This document shows positions 34,422 through 43,701 of a stretch of 64,000 bases of DNA, piece by piece. The stretch is from Durusdinium trenchii. Its lineage: Eukaryota > Sar > Dinophyceae > Suessiales > Symbiodiniaceae. A program made the position numbers and the translations under genes. Every line of letters begins with the position of its first letter. The stretch's first letter is position 1. The notes under the pieces are model-generated. The model saw only the letters and a list, made by a program, of their open reading frames with translations, searched no databases and had not been told where the DNA came from. The DNA lies in assembly GCA_963970005.1 (NCBI GenBank), contig CAXAMN010025250.1, positions 1,035,660 through 1,099,659 on the forward strand, written 5' to 3'.

Positions 34422-34541
34422 CCGAAAAAACGCCTCATCGAAGAGAAGGCGAGCAAGTCGAAATCTCGGATCTCTCAGCGGGCGGAACTTTCGCCGTGTT
34501 GCTCCAAAACCAAGAAGTCGAAAACAACAAGAAGAAACCGG
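34422..34541 (+). CDS. Candidate exon 6 of the chain, Lys/Ser-rich
   Basis: CCCACCTGCAG opens at a codon boundary: KKRLIEEKASKSKSRISQRA, then a Cys/Lys-rich part and TTRRNR, ending CGG^GTCTTT. Basic and polar, possibly nuclear. A second + frame (34205-34648, 147 codons) is also open here. Confidence 0.4.
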
Positions 34542-34658
34542 GTCTTTCACACTCCGTTTCCTTGGTCGAAGACCTTTGGGATAGGAATGGTGGAGAAGGG
34601 GAGGTGCTCTGGAGAAGGCTGGGTCCGAGGAATCCCGTTTTGAATTGAAGCAACTGAT

Positions 34659-34762
34659 ACTAGTAGCGATGCCCTTTGTTACGTTCGTAGCTTCTTGCTC
34701 CGTTCGTAGTAAGGCCAGGAGCCCCGTTCGTAGCGTCCGATCGCTCCGTTCGTAGCGATGCC
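34659..34762. repeat. CGTTCGTAGCGATGCC repeat block
   Basis: ACTAGTAGCGATGCC grades into GCTCCGTTCGTAGTAAGGCC and GCGTCCGATCGCTCCGTTCG. This shows the GC-rich and AT-rich repeat types are one family. Confidence 0.8.
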
Positions 34763-35020
34763 TGATAGAATCGAGCTAAGGCGTCCCTTTTTTTGTACAT
34801 ACCCAGAGGTTCGATTGGCCAAAGCAGTATTTCCAAGACTTCTCCCACGAAGCTTTTTTCTCAACAAGGTTTGCAGCATAGATGTCCAGAACCTGTCTTT
34901 TGGCGGCCTTCATTCTATCGACCAAGCTGGAAAGCTGGTGTTTCTGAGCGAGAATGTGGGTCCGTCCCGGTCCATGTTCAGCATGTTCACTTCAGCATGA
35001 TTGGGAAACAAAAACATAGT

Positions 35021-35083
35021 ATAGCGTCCGATCGCTCCGTTCGTAGCGATGCCAGCCCCGATCGTAGCGAACATTGTTACTAG
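35021..35083. repeat. CGTTCGTAGCGATGCC repeat block, second
   Basis: TAGCGTCCGATCGCTCCGTT and CGTAGCGATGCC, matching 34731-34762. It lies 29 nt upstream of the candidate exon at 35112. Confidence 0.8.
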
Positions 35084-35111
35084 ACGAGACTCAGCACGGT
35101 AGTCTTCACAG

Positions 35112-35252
35112 GTTTTCACTGGTTCACCGCTGTTTCACTGGGGAAGCCTGACACGGTCCACTCCTTCCGTTTCGCTTTGTCGCGCGACATGGCTGAACGA
35201 TCCGACGCTGGGGGAGCCGGGCACGATCCTCCGCGGCTGTCGATGCCACAAG
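35112..35252 (+). CDS. Candidate exon 7 of the chain, 47 codons
   Basis: GTCTTCACAG opens at a codon boundary; ends CACAAG^GTGTCG at a codon boundary. The in-phase frame contains LFHWGSLTRSTPSVSLCR and a Cys-rich end (GCRCHK). All three + frames are open, so the splice borders are better supported than the exact peptide. Confidence 0.4.
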
Positions 35253-35825
35253 GTGTCGCCTGGTGTCGGTGTTCGCGTGGAAGAACCGATTCTATTTTCA
35301 CTTATGGTTCTCACGTGAGAAACATTCATTATTCAAAACAGATTTATGTTCACTTCTATTCCCCGGGGCTCCCGTCGTACATCCTCAGGCATGACTGGAC
35401 CGGTCATATGTGGTCAAGTAACATGTGGCACAGCAACATCCTGCTTGCGTTGCTGGAGTTCCAACAGTCCTGCGGGGTTGGCTGTTGGAACTTGTTGGAA
35501 GATGTTGGGGTTTGATGAACTTTTTGTAGATTCCTTCGTCACAGCCGTCGCGTCCACAGCCAGGTACGAGGTCGTCCAAAGGCAGAAATTGAGATCGAGC
35601 CTCAAAACGTTCTTTTAAAGTTGAAGGAGAATTGAATCCTTCAAACTCAAACTTCAGAACCCTCAGAAGGAGACTGAAGGAGAAAGAAGAATTGATTTTG
35701 AGACGATCTTCGGGAGATTTGTCAGAACCCACGACCTGAAGACACTCCAACTTCCTCATCTTCCTCATTTTCCTCTATCCTCATCAACCCTTCCAATTCA
35801 TTTCCATCACCTCACACTGCACCAG

Positions 35826-35879
35826 GCACCCCTTCGAACGAAGCGGAGACGCCTCGGAACCCGATATCCAGATGTCAAG
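35826..35879 (+). CDS. Candidate exon 8 of the chain, 18 codons
   Basis: CTGCACCAG opens at a codon boundary: APLRTKRRRLGTRYPDVK, then AAG^GTGAGG. Very basic. If unspliced, the same frame continues to a TGA near 35972. The minus strand is also open over 35875-36279. Confidence 0.36.
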
Positions 35880-36683
35880 GTGAGGCGGTCACAGGGGAAG
35901 CGGAGCCAACATGGAGCGACAGGGGAAGTCGCCGTCGTTGGGCCTCTTCCGCCAGTGGCGAAAAGAACTTGATTTTTTTTCCCATGAAATTCTTGGCAGA
36001 AACTCTTTCAGCGAACTTCTTGATGAAACGGTAGGAGGACGGTAGGTGTTTTCGAGCCTGGCCTACTGTCAACTCCGCAGGTGGCAGGAAGGCTCTGGGG
36101 CCTGACATCTGGTTTTGACGGCGATTGACAGATGAGCCACAGAACAAATCTGGCCACGGTGTTGGCAAACGGGATGAATAGGGGAAACCATGTGCCGGAA
36201 GGGAAATTGCATACATATATATATTATCTGTATATAAGTTTTTTTTACAACAGGGAATGGAGATTGATTGCATATTCACAGTCTATTGGAAGGTATCGGC
36301 CCATGTGCACCGCTTGTTTCAATCGATGCCAAGAGGACCCACCAGTTCGCTCTGGGTCGCATCGCAGCATCGGGTCATCTTCGAAGGGACTCTGCGGTCG
36401 ATGGATCACAGCCAAGCAAAGCTGTGACCGTTATTATCACAATTTTAGACCAGCCCCCCTCACAGCACCCCCCAACAGGTCTTTAGTTGAGGGTTGTTGG
36501 GCCCGAAGCCAGGTCCCTTTCTTTAACAGATCGACTTCGAAGCACAGTCCTTTGGGCGGAGATGGCAGTCTTTGAACAAGAGTTTGAACAGTGGGAGATG
36601 GGCATTTTCGTGTAGCTACCAGCTGGAACCTAGATGAGATCCGGTTTTGCTTGTTGATGTTTTGTCCATTTGCCGCCGGTCAG

Positions 36684-36808
36684 CCTAGGGAAATAGCCAT
36701 GCTCGCCGCTAGCCATGCTAAACTAGCCATGAGGCATCCGAATGAACCGAAGAACACATCCGATAAAGCACACGATGCCCAGTTGGGTTCCCTCCGACCC
36801 AACCTCAG
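36684..36808 (+). CDS. Candidate exon 9 of the chain
   Basis: GCCGGTCAG opens at a codon boundary: PREIAMLAASHAKLAMRHPN, then polar sequence ending CCTCAG^GTAGGA after two bases of a codon. The next candidate exon begins with the single missing base. Confidence 0.45.
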
Positions 36809-37540
36809 GTAGGACTGGTTGGACTGTCGGACTGCACGGAGGAAGCACGTCGGTTGCTGTGGTGTTCTGGAACTGTCGGGTCAGGTGCAAGTGACTTTGC
36901 CTGAGGAAGTGCTAGAACCTCTGCAGCTTTGGCTGCACAACAGCATTTTGTGGCAGTAGGGATTGTCCACCAACTGATTTGAAGGTTAGTTTGCTGGGAG
37001 CTGGTGGAAAACATCGAAACACCTCGCAATCCAACATCGCGTTGATAGGAAAGAGTGCATTTTTAGGACAGGTACCATCATAGTGCCTTTGAGCAAGAGT
37101 TTACACCTGTTGTTGATGAAGAATCCAGCATGAATCACCTGAACTGAAATCCCAAAGACGGCAAAATAGTGGTGCATGTTTCACCATTTCTTCAGACAAT
37201 GCAGTAGTGCCAGTTGTGTTGTAGTGTTTTCTTCAAGACATGCACAAAGCATGTTGTTCAAGATCATTGTTGATTTCTTACGGGGCAAGAAGTTGTTAGA
37301 GGATTCAGCAGCATAGATTGCCCTTTACAGCCTGAGCTGGTTGATTCATAGAGGAGGCTAGCCCAAGTCTCCTAATGTACTCTTCCTAACCCTACCAGTC
37401 CAACATTGTCGGACCAAACCGATCAAACAGCTCACCTGCTGACCTGAAAGACCTCGCACATCGCACCGAAACCACTCGCAGGACCCGTCAGACCCAATCA
37501 TGACATTACAGGACCAACATGAATTCTTGTTTCTACGTTC

Positions 37541-37576
37541 GCTTCTTGTTACTAGTAGTAAGGCCCTTGTTCCTAG
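37541..37576. repeat. ACTAGTAGTAAGG repeat ending in a splice acceptor
   Basis: CTTGTTACTAGTAGTAAGGC then CTTGTTCCTAG. The terminal TAG is the acceptor of the candidate exon starting at 37577, so repeat and exon abut. Confidence 0.75.
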
Positions 37577-37770
37577 TCTTCGACCGCGTCGGACCGCCTT
37601 CGCCGCGGGGATGAAGCGTCGCGCCGAGGATCGCGCCGGGGATCGCCGAGGAGCCGGTGCGTCGTCTGAGCACGGGTCACGCATTCGGTGCGTCACTACA
37701 AAGGTGGAAACACGGGAAGTTTGCAGAGGCAAAGACGCCAAAGACACGGCGAAGAGGTTTCTTTTTGATG
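37577..37770 (+). CDS. Candidate exon 10 of the chain, ~64 codons
   Basis: Begins directly after the repeat's CTAG with the one base needed to complete the previous codon. It contains LRPRRTAFAAG, MKRRAEDRAGDRRGAGASSE and GKDAKDTAKRFLFD, and ends GATG^GTAAAT after one base of a codon. Strongly basic and helical. An ATG at 37611 would make it a first exon if the upstream chain is wrong. Confidence 0.45.
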
Positions 37771-38305
37771 GTAAATGGAGTTTCCTTATGATTTTGTTGT
37801 AAAGTTATTCTTGTTTGCTGTGCCATTGTTGTTTTCAAGGTCCGTTTTTCATGAATTCTCTTGAGATGTTCGAACTCATCGTGACGGGCCCCAGATGCTG
37901 GCTTCATCTTGCTTCTCTCTTTCGCTCCTTTGGAGATTCACATCGATCACTCCCCCCAAAAAAGGGATCATGGACGATCCTAGCACGACGCGGTGGAGAA
38001 GTCTCTATGTGACCCATCGACGATCGGATTGTTCACCCGCTTTCGTTCCACCATCGGACCATTCTTTCACTCGAAGAATCCTGAAAACACCAGCCTTCCC
38101 GGGCCGAATCGGATCGTGAACCGGCCTCCCTCCCGGCCTTCCTCCCGGCCTTCCTCCGCCCGAACCGAACCGTTGGATTCACTCCGTCGGTGTGACGTCG
38201 GTGGTGAAGAGAGAAGAACAATTCATGTGGAAACATGTGGACACATCAGCGAATCATCAGCGAATCATCAGCTTTTCAGGTCCATTCTTTTTTGCTGTTT
38301 CACAG

Positions 38306-38500
38306 TCTCGGCCATTGGGTAGACCGTTTGGCTTCGAAAGCAGAAACCAACTTGTGGTCTTTGCATTGTCTGAAAGAGGTTTGTTCTTATTGTTTACATC
38401 TCTCAAAGATCTTCCTGATGGTGAACAACACACCGCTCTTTTGGCACTTCTCAAGCCGTTAAGTTTGGGCTGCTCTACGACTAGTTTCGACCTAAAATAG
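38306..38500 (+). CDS. Candidate terminal exon, alternative to the chain
   Basis: TTTCACAG opens at a codon boundary: GRPFGFESRN, NQLVVFALSERGLFLLFTSL, KDLPDGEQHTALLALL, to TAG at 38498-38500. Protein-like, but out of phase with the exon ending at 37770. The frame upstream of 38279 is also open with a TTTCAG^GTCCAT donor. Confidence 0.33.
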   Translation, partial: SRPLGRPFGFESRNQLVVFALSERGLFLLFTSLKDLPDGEQHTALLALLKPLSLGCSTTSFDLK

Positions 38501-38548
38501 GTCTCATTGGCTTGTGCCCCAAATTACTGCAGACAAAAAAATCTGCAG

Positions 38549-38712
38549 CCGCCATGCTTCGCCAGAAACCACCTCTCAAGACGTCCGCAGGAGAGGCTGG
38601 AAAAGATCAGCCTGCCCGAGGTCGATGCGGGGTCTGGACCGTTGACGGAGTCACCGTTGACGGATCAAAGCGTGCTGGCGCAATCAGGATCTTCTTTGTT
38701 CTTCAAGTCACT
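38549..38712 (+). CDS. Candidate exon 11 of the chain
   Basis: AATCTGCAG, two bases completing the codon left by exon 10 (giving Ala), then MLRQKPPLKTSAGEAGKDQP, VWTVDGVTVDGSKRAGAIRI and FFVLQVT, ending ACT^GTGAGT, a consensus donor at a codon boundary. A second + frame ends in TGA at the same place. Confidence 0.42.
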
Positions 38713-38789
38713 GTGAGTTCTCCAGTTTCTCCATGACTTCTTGGAGAAACCTTTTGTGTTCAATGGGTGAAACATGGTGAAACCTTTTC

Positions 38790-38921
38790 ATGGTGCAACG
38801 CTGGTCGGAACTCCGCCCGACTCTCATGCGCTTTCGCTCGCGGAGTCACCGGGGAGCACCAGATCGAGTGGGGGCAGGTGTCGCGGTGGTCAACCCCGTC
38901 GACCACGTGGACAGCCCATTG
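38790..38921 (+). CDS. Candidate first coding exon
   Basis: ATG at 38790, then MVQRWSELRPTLMRFRSRSH, GAGVAVVNPVDHVDSPL, ending TTG^GTATCA at a codon boundary. No AG acceptor immediately precedes it, so it reads better as a start than as a continuation of the upstream chain. Confidence 0.33.
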
Positions 38922-39698
38922 GTATCAAGTGACAGTCCACTTTCCAGGCCATGGCTGCCAGTATTGTTTGCATCTATCTATCATTATCATTCCATTTGTG
39001 GTCAAAGGATGAACGTTTGGATCGTTTGGCTTGTGTCTTTCTACTCTCGTTTCAGGGTATTTCAAGGTATTTTTCATCGGTTCAGTGGCACACCAAAGTT
39101 GCACACTGCTCATGAAACGAAGTTGCCTGATCCATGTGGCAGCGAAAGAAGCACATCCTTTAACTGTTGCTTTGGTTTTGCTCGAGCCTTGTGAGGCAAA
39201 CAACAAAAAACCTCAAGTTTTGTTACCCATCATCCACTTCATTGTAGAGGGTAGTTGAAGTTGGAGACAGGCAGATATGACTCAGGTAATCAGATAGTCT
39301 CATCCAGTTTGAAGATCTGATCTGCTTTGTAGTTGAAGTTGTACAGTTCCTCGCGAAAGACTTGGCACTTTCATTGGTCAGGTGGAGCAGCTTGAGGAGT
39401 CAGGGGGAACCAGAGGGGAGCGGTACAGCAGGGAAAACATGAGAACACCATAAAGCCGCTATAGAGGTGCTGAGAGTTCCTTCACAAGGGCAAGTCTCCT
39501 TGGTCTTTGTGTTGACCTACGGCATATGTTTTGTCTGTGACCTACGGCATAATATACTTTTCTTGAAGCATGTTCGCTGGATACATAGATTTTGCTTATT
39601 CACACTCTCACAGCATAACGTACGACATAAAGACCATGTGGGTGAAACTGGCTCAACCTTAGACACTGAAGTTTTTCACTTGTCCAGAATTATCTTAG

Positions 39699-39787
39699 GT
39701 CTGCCGCCGCCAGTGTTGGTCAGTCCTGATTTGGGAAGGGCCGGGACCACTTTGTTTCAACCTCAGCTTGAGCTGTGCGCAGTGCAG
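39699..39787 (+). CDS. Candidate internal exon, 29 codons
   Basis: AATTATCTTAG, two bases completing a codon, then LPPPVLVSPDLGRAGTTLFQ and LELCAVQ, ending GTGCAG^GTGAAT at a codon boundary. Both borders are good. No family assigned. Confidence 0.4.
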
Positions 39788-39829
39788 GTGAATTGTTGCT
39801 TCATTGTTTTACTAATGGTGAGGTGAGGC

Positions 39830-40152
39830 AGTGACTGTGAACCTGTTGCCGGGCACCTACACACTTTTTTACATGTTTTGCCCGCGCATAGAGCCTTAGG
39901 TGCTCCCTGGCGGGGACTACGTTGGGGACACCATGACTTGGCCTGGCGACCTCGCTCCCGGCGATCTGGGGGTGTAGCTTACTTTCATTTCTCGGCGCGC
40001 AAATAATGCTCACACCCTTTCGGCGCCCACCAAAGGAAATGTTCAACTTCCCCTTGCCCAACGACACCGGTGAGTCTCAGGAGCAGGCCAGGGCTTTGTG
40101 AGGAGTGGGCTTGATACGTGGACGCCCTTGCTCATCGAGCACAACAAGAAAA
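39830..40152. other. GC-rich island open in all + frames
   Basis: Each + frame gives protein-like text (for example GGDYVGDTMTWPGDLAPGDL, or LTPFRRPPKEMFNFPLPNDT ending at an ACCG^GTGAGT donor near 40072). It may contain an exon, but the frame cannot be chosen. Confidence 0.3.
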
Positions 40153-40320
40153 ATTTGCAAGAGGGAACATGTTTAAACGTATTCTTATTCCTTTTGGGGT
40201 TGACTGAACCACCAGTAAGCGGTTCCTGGAAGACAGTAAAGCTGTTGACCAGTGCCCCAGACCGGTGGTGGGGAGGGGAGCAAGCGACTCGCACAAGCAT
40301 ACCCAAGCCCACCACGAACG
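40153..40320. repeat. ~165-bp direct repeat, left copy
   Basis: About 90% identical by eye to 43015-43170 in the same orientation (GTTTAAACGTRTTCTTATTC, AGTAAGCGGTTCYTGGAAGA, CCCCAGACCGGTGG, CAAGCGACTCGCACRAGCAT). The left copy has a ~12-nt G-rich insertion. The two copies flank the whole 40.35-42.8 kb repeat complex. Confidence 0.8.
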
Positions 40321-40760
40321 CAGCGCGATGCGGAGCGCAACCTTTTGGTGCAAAAATTATACAAGCATAGACCCCAAACAGTTTCAAACCGATTTGTTTA
40401 GACCAATATTAGTCAAAAATCGATTTCTTGGTTCGCCCTACTTTCACCCCAAGGGCAAACTGCTTCATCAATGAATTTTTGTCGGCATTGACATCCCTAT
40501 TTGTTCGGCCACACTCCTCTCCAGTAAGCCGGGCCACAGAGACCAGCCACAGAGTTCAGGGTCGTGGCCAAGACAAGGACAAGAGGAGGACAAGACCCGG
40601 ACACAGAGCCGGGCCACAGAGCCCAGCCACAGAGTTCAGGGGCGCGGCCAAGACAAGGACAAGAAGAGGACAAGGCCCAGCCACAGAGCCCAGCACAGAG
40701 GACAAGAGGAGGGCAAGAGCCCAGTAAGCCGTCCATAGCGCACGAGCGCGCGCTCGCCCT

Positions 40761-40977
40761 GCTCTCTTTCTTTCTTTCTTTCGTTCTTTCTTTCCTTCCT
40801 TCCTTCCTTCCTTGCTTGCTTTTCTTTTCTTTTCTGGTCTTTTCTTTTCTTGTCTTTTCTTTTCTTTCTTTCTGTCTTTCTTTCTTCCTTTCCTTTCCTT
40901 TCCTTTCTTTCTTTCTTTCTTTCTTTCTGTCTCTCTCTCTCTCTCTTTAAGTTTCTCTTTCTCTATCTTTCTCTCTG
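40761..40977. repeat. Polypyrimidine (CTTT)n tract of copy A
   Basis: About 215 nt almost purely C and T, ending CTTTCTCTCTGCAG^AACGCTGTAAGC. The end has the form of a strong splice acceptor. A second, shorter CT tract follows at 41053-41116. Confidence 0.9.
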
Positions 40978-41149
40978 CAGAACGCTGTAAGCGCGCCTTT
41001 CTGGAGCGTGAGCGCGCCGTCCATAGCACACGAGCGCGCGCGCTCGCCCTGCTGTCTCTCTCTCTCTCTCTCTCTCTTTCTCTTTAAGCTTCTCTTTCTC
41101 TGTCTTTCTCTCTGCAAAACGCGCTCTGAGCGCGCCTTTCTGGAGCGTA

Positions 41150-42046
41150 TGTCAGAGCGTGCGCCACAGAGCCCAGCCACAGAGCCCACCCACAGAGTTG
41201 ACAGAGTTCAGGGGCGCGGCCAAGAGGAGGGCAAGAGGAGGACACAGAGTTGACAGAGTTCAGGGGCGCGGCCATGAGGAGGACAAGAGGAGGACAACGA
41301 GGACAAGAGGACGACAAGGCCTGGACACAGAGCCCAGCCACACAGCCCAGCCACAGAGTTGACAGAGTTCAGGGGCGCGGCCGAGAAGAACGAGAGGAGG
41401 ACAAGGCCTGGACAGAGCCCAGCCGAGGAGGGCAAGAGGAGGAGAGGCCTGGACACACCCAGCCACACAGCCCAGCCACAGAGTTGACAGAGTTCAGGGG
41501 CGCAAGAGGAGGACAAGGCCCACAGCCACAGAGCCCAGCCACACAGCCCAGCCACAGAGTTGACAGAGTTCAGGGCCGCGGCCAAGAGGAGGCCAGTTGA
41601 AGAGCCCAGCCACAGAGCCCAGCCACGAGGAGACAAGAGGAGGAAGAGTTCAGGGGCGCGGCCAAATGAGGAGGACAAGAGGAGGACAAGGCTCAGCCAC
41701 AGAGCCACAGAGTTGACAGACTTCAGAGGACAAGGCCCAGCCACAGAGTTGACAGAGAGCAGGGGCGCGGCCAAGAGGAGGACAAGAGGAGGACAAGGCC
41801 CAGCCACAGCCAGCCACAGAGTTGACAGACTTCAGGGGCGCGGCCAAGAGGAGGAGGAGGACAAGAGGAGGACAAGGCCCAGCCACGGAGCCCAGCCGCA
41901 GAGCCCAGCCGCAGAGATGACAGAGTGCAGGGGCGCGGCCAAGAGGAGAACAAGGCCCAGCCACAGAGCCCAGCCACAGAGTTGACAGGAGGAGGACAAG
42001 GCCACAGAGCCCAGCCACAGATTTCAGGGGCGCGGCCAGTGAGTGT
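41150..42046. repeat. CACAGAG / GGGGCGCGGCCAAGAGGAGG minisatellite
   Basis: Units of roughly 60-75 nt assembled from GCCCAGCCACAGAGTTGACA, AGTTCAGGGGCGCGGCCAAG and AGGAGGACAAG. The GAC/CAG-rich units keep frames open on both strands. Confidence 0.9.
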
Positions 42047-42301
42047 GGCCAGCCCTTTTCTTTCTAAGATAGAACCCCAACAGTAAACTGTTTGGGGAAT
42101 CAATTTCAATTCTGGCGCCAAAAGGTCGCGCCCTACACCCTCCATAATATGAAGACTCACGTACTCTCATATTTGAGGTTGGTTAGTGACTTAGGGTGAA
42201 GTTGACCTTGGACTTACTCAAAAGAAGCGTGGCAAGTTGAAAGAAACTCCAGCTAGCTGGCGCTAGCTTTCGTGAAAAACCAAACTGACCAAACTGTTCA
42301 T

Positions 42302-42363
42302 GTAGCAAGGCCAGGAGCCCCTACTAGCGTCCTTGCTCCTGGAAGCGATGCCAGGAGCCCCTA
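42302..42363. repeat. CCAGGAGCCCCTACTAGC repeat block
   Basis: Same unit as at 2726, in the same orientation. Confidence 0.75.
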
Positions 42364-42367
42364 GATG

Positions 42368-42790
42368 AGGAGGGACCTGTAACAGGGAGGCAGGCGGGTA
42401 GCAAGGTGTGGCAAGGGGTGGCAGAAGGCAAGAAACGTTAAACAGTATATGAGCAGGAGGTCAGGACACCCATTATATAGAGGGATTGGGTGGGAGGGCC
42501 AAAATAATTCATTAGGAGGGACCTGTAACAGGGATGGGAAGTGGAGGAAGTGGCTCTGGCAGGTGGGTAGCAAGGTGTGGCAAGGGGTAGCAGAAGGCAA
42601 GCAGCCTTCAAAAAGGTGAGGAGGGGGTCAGGACACCCATTATATAGAGGGATTGGGCGGGAGGGCCAAACTAATTCATTAGCAGGGACTTGTAACAGGG
42701 ATGGGAAGTGGAGGAACCCTGGAAGAGTGGCTCTGGCAGGTGGGTAGTAAGGTGTGGCAAGGGGTGGCAGAAGGCAAGCAACCTTAAAAA
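42368..42790. repeat. Three-unit satellite, 146-167 nt period
   Basis: Units start near 42368, 42514 and 42681. Each carries GGACCTGTAACAGGG, GGTAGCAAGGTGTGGCAAGG and ACCCATTATATAGAGGGATT. The third unit is truncated. Confidence 0.9.
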
Positions 42791-43014
42791 ATGTGCCGAT
42801 TTGGAATAATTGTTCTAAACACCTCGCAGGCTCAGAGTTATCCGTGACGCACCCCTTTACACTGGAATAATATGTGCCGACCAGGGGTGGTTTCTAACGC
42901 ACTCCTCTTTTGTACAAGAAGGCGACAAAAAGGAGTGCACTCGCCAGATCCATGTCGACCCACCACGCCCCGAAGAAAACAAACTACACACATCGAGCGC
43001 AACGTTGGGAAAGA

Positions 43015-43170
43015 ATTGCAAGAGGAAACATGTTTAAACGTGTTCTTATTCCTTTTGGGATTTGACTGAGCCACCAGTAAGCGGTTCTTGGAAGACAGTA
43101 AAACGGTTGACCAGTACCCCAGACCGGTGGAGCAAGCGACTCGCACGAGCATACCCAAGCCCACCACGAA
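43015..43170. repeat. ~165-bp direct repeat, right copy
   Basis: Partner of 40153-40320, same orientation. Confidence 0.8.
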
Positions 43171-43254
43171 CACAGAATGGGGCAGGTGGTTACAGTCAAA
43201 TCCCTTTTTGTTTAGGTTTGCGCATCCGCGGTGGTACCGCTTGGCTGACCGCTG

Positions 43255-43687
43255 CCGCAGCCCTCTTCTGAGAAGTTGAGCGGCCAGTTAGTCTGGCCTT
43301 AGGCAAACCAACTTTACTTGCAATTGTCGGGTCGATGACCTTCCTGCTGAGGACCAAATTCACATTCTGCCGCGGACCTTCCTTTTTTGCGACAGGTTGC
43401 AGAAGAAGCCACTGAGGCAGGTTTTCTTTTTTCCGTGTGGCCAGAGTTTGTTTGCTCTGGCCTGGCTGTCAGGAAACAATCATAGCTGCACCCACTACTG
43501 GCGCAGCCATTTACTGAGAAATTGAATTAATTTCCAATTAGTCTGACCTTGGGCAATTGTCAGGTCGACGACCTTGCTGCTGAGGAGCAAGTTCACATGC
43601 GCCCGCAGGATGCAGACGAAGCCACTGAGGCAGGATTTCTTTTTCGGCGTGGCAAAAGTTTGTTTGCCCGGGCCTTCTGTCAGGAAC
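43255..43687. repeat. Two-copy duplication covering an exon-like segment
   Basis: 43255-43477 and 43506-43687 align over CTGAGAARTTGA, TTAGTCTGRCCTTRGGCAA, GTCGAYGACCTT, GAAGCCACTGAGGCAGG and AGTTTGTTTGC. The first copy carries an insertion that breaks the frame kept by the second. Confidence 0.75.
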
Positions 43688-43701
43688 CTGCTGAAAGTTG
43701 A
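43564..43701 (+). CDS. Candidate terminal exon in the duplicated segment
   Basis: ATTGTCAG opens at a codon boundary: VDDLAAEEQVHMRPQDADEA, then TEAGFLFRRGKSLFARAF to TGA at 43699-43701, 45 residues. The upstream duplicate gives VDDLPAEDQIHILP then loses frame, regaining EEATEAGF. Acidic N-terminal half, function unknown. Confidence 0.4.
   Translation, partial: VDDLAAEEQVHMRPQDADEATEAGFLFRRGKSLFARAFCQEPAES

Larger units (their letters stand above)
30290..38712 (+). other. Candidate eleven-exon gene (5' and 3' ends open)
   Basis: Segments 30290-30406, 31182-31334, 31701-31805, 32160-32265, 32760-32935, 34422-34541, 35112-35252, 35826-35879, 36684-36808, 37577-37770 and 38549-38712 are each bounded by AG and GT. 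Their phases agree at every junction, including split codons at three of them (G+TC, AG+T, G+CC). Combined coding length is 1455 nt with no stop. I selected each segment by local open frame and borders before comparing neighbours. No start, stop or homologue is known. Confidence 0.4.
40353..42099. mobile_element. 1.75-kb repeat element, copy A
   Basis: Shares its full architecture with 57257-58721: a ~215-nt unique left end with only one mismatch between copies near 40453, then a polypyrimidine tract, then an AGAGTTCAGGGGCGCGGCC minisatellite. The left end contains CCCCAAACAGTTT, and the right end (42084-42097) contains its reverse complement within a hairpin, so short terminal inverted repeats are likely. 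No transposase. Open frames inside are satellite artefacts. Confidence 0.75.

Noticed and set aside
39801..40067. 88-codon minus-strand frame
   Set aside because: Protein-like in part, but the island is open in every + frame as well and ends near a + GTGAGT donor. No basis to prefer minus.
40556..42160. Long Arg/Lys/Glu- or Pro/Ser/Leu-rich frames on both strands
   Set aside because: They are translations of the CTTT tract and the minisatellite of element A; element B yields the same artefacts.
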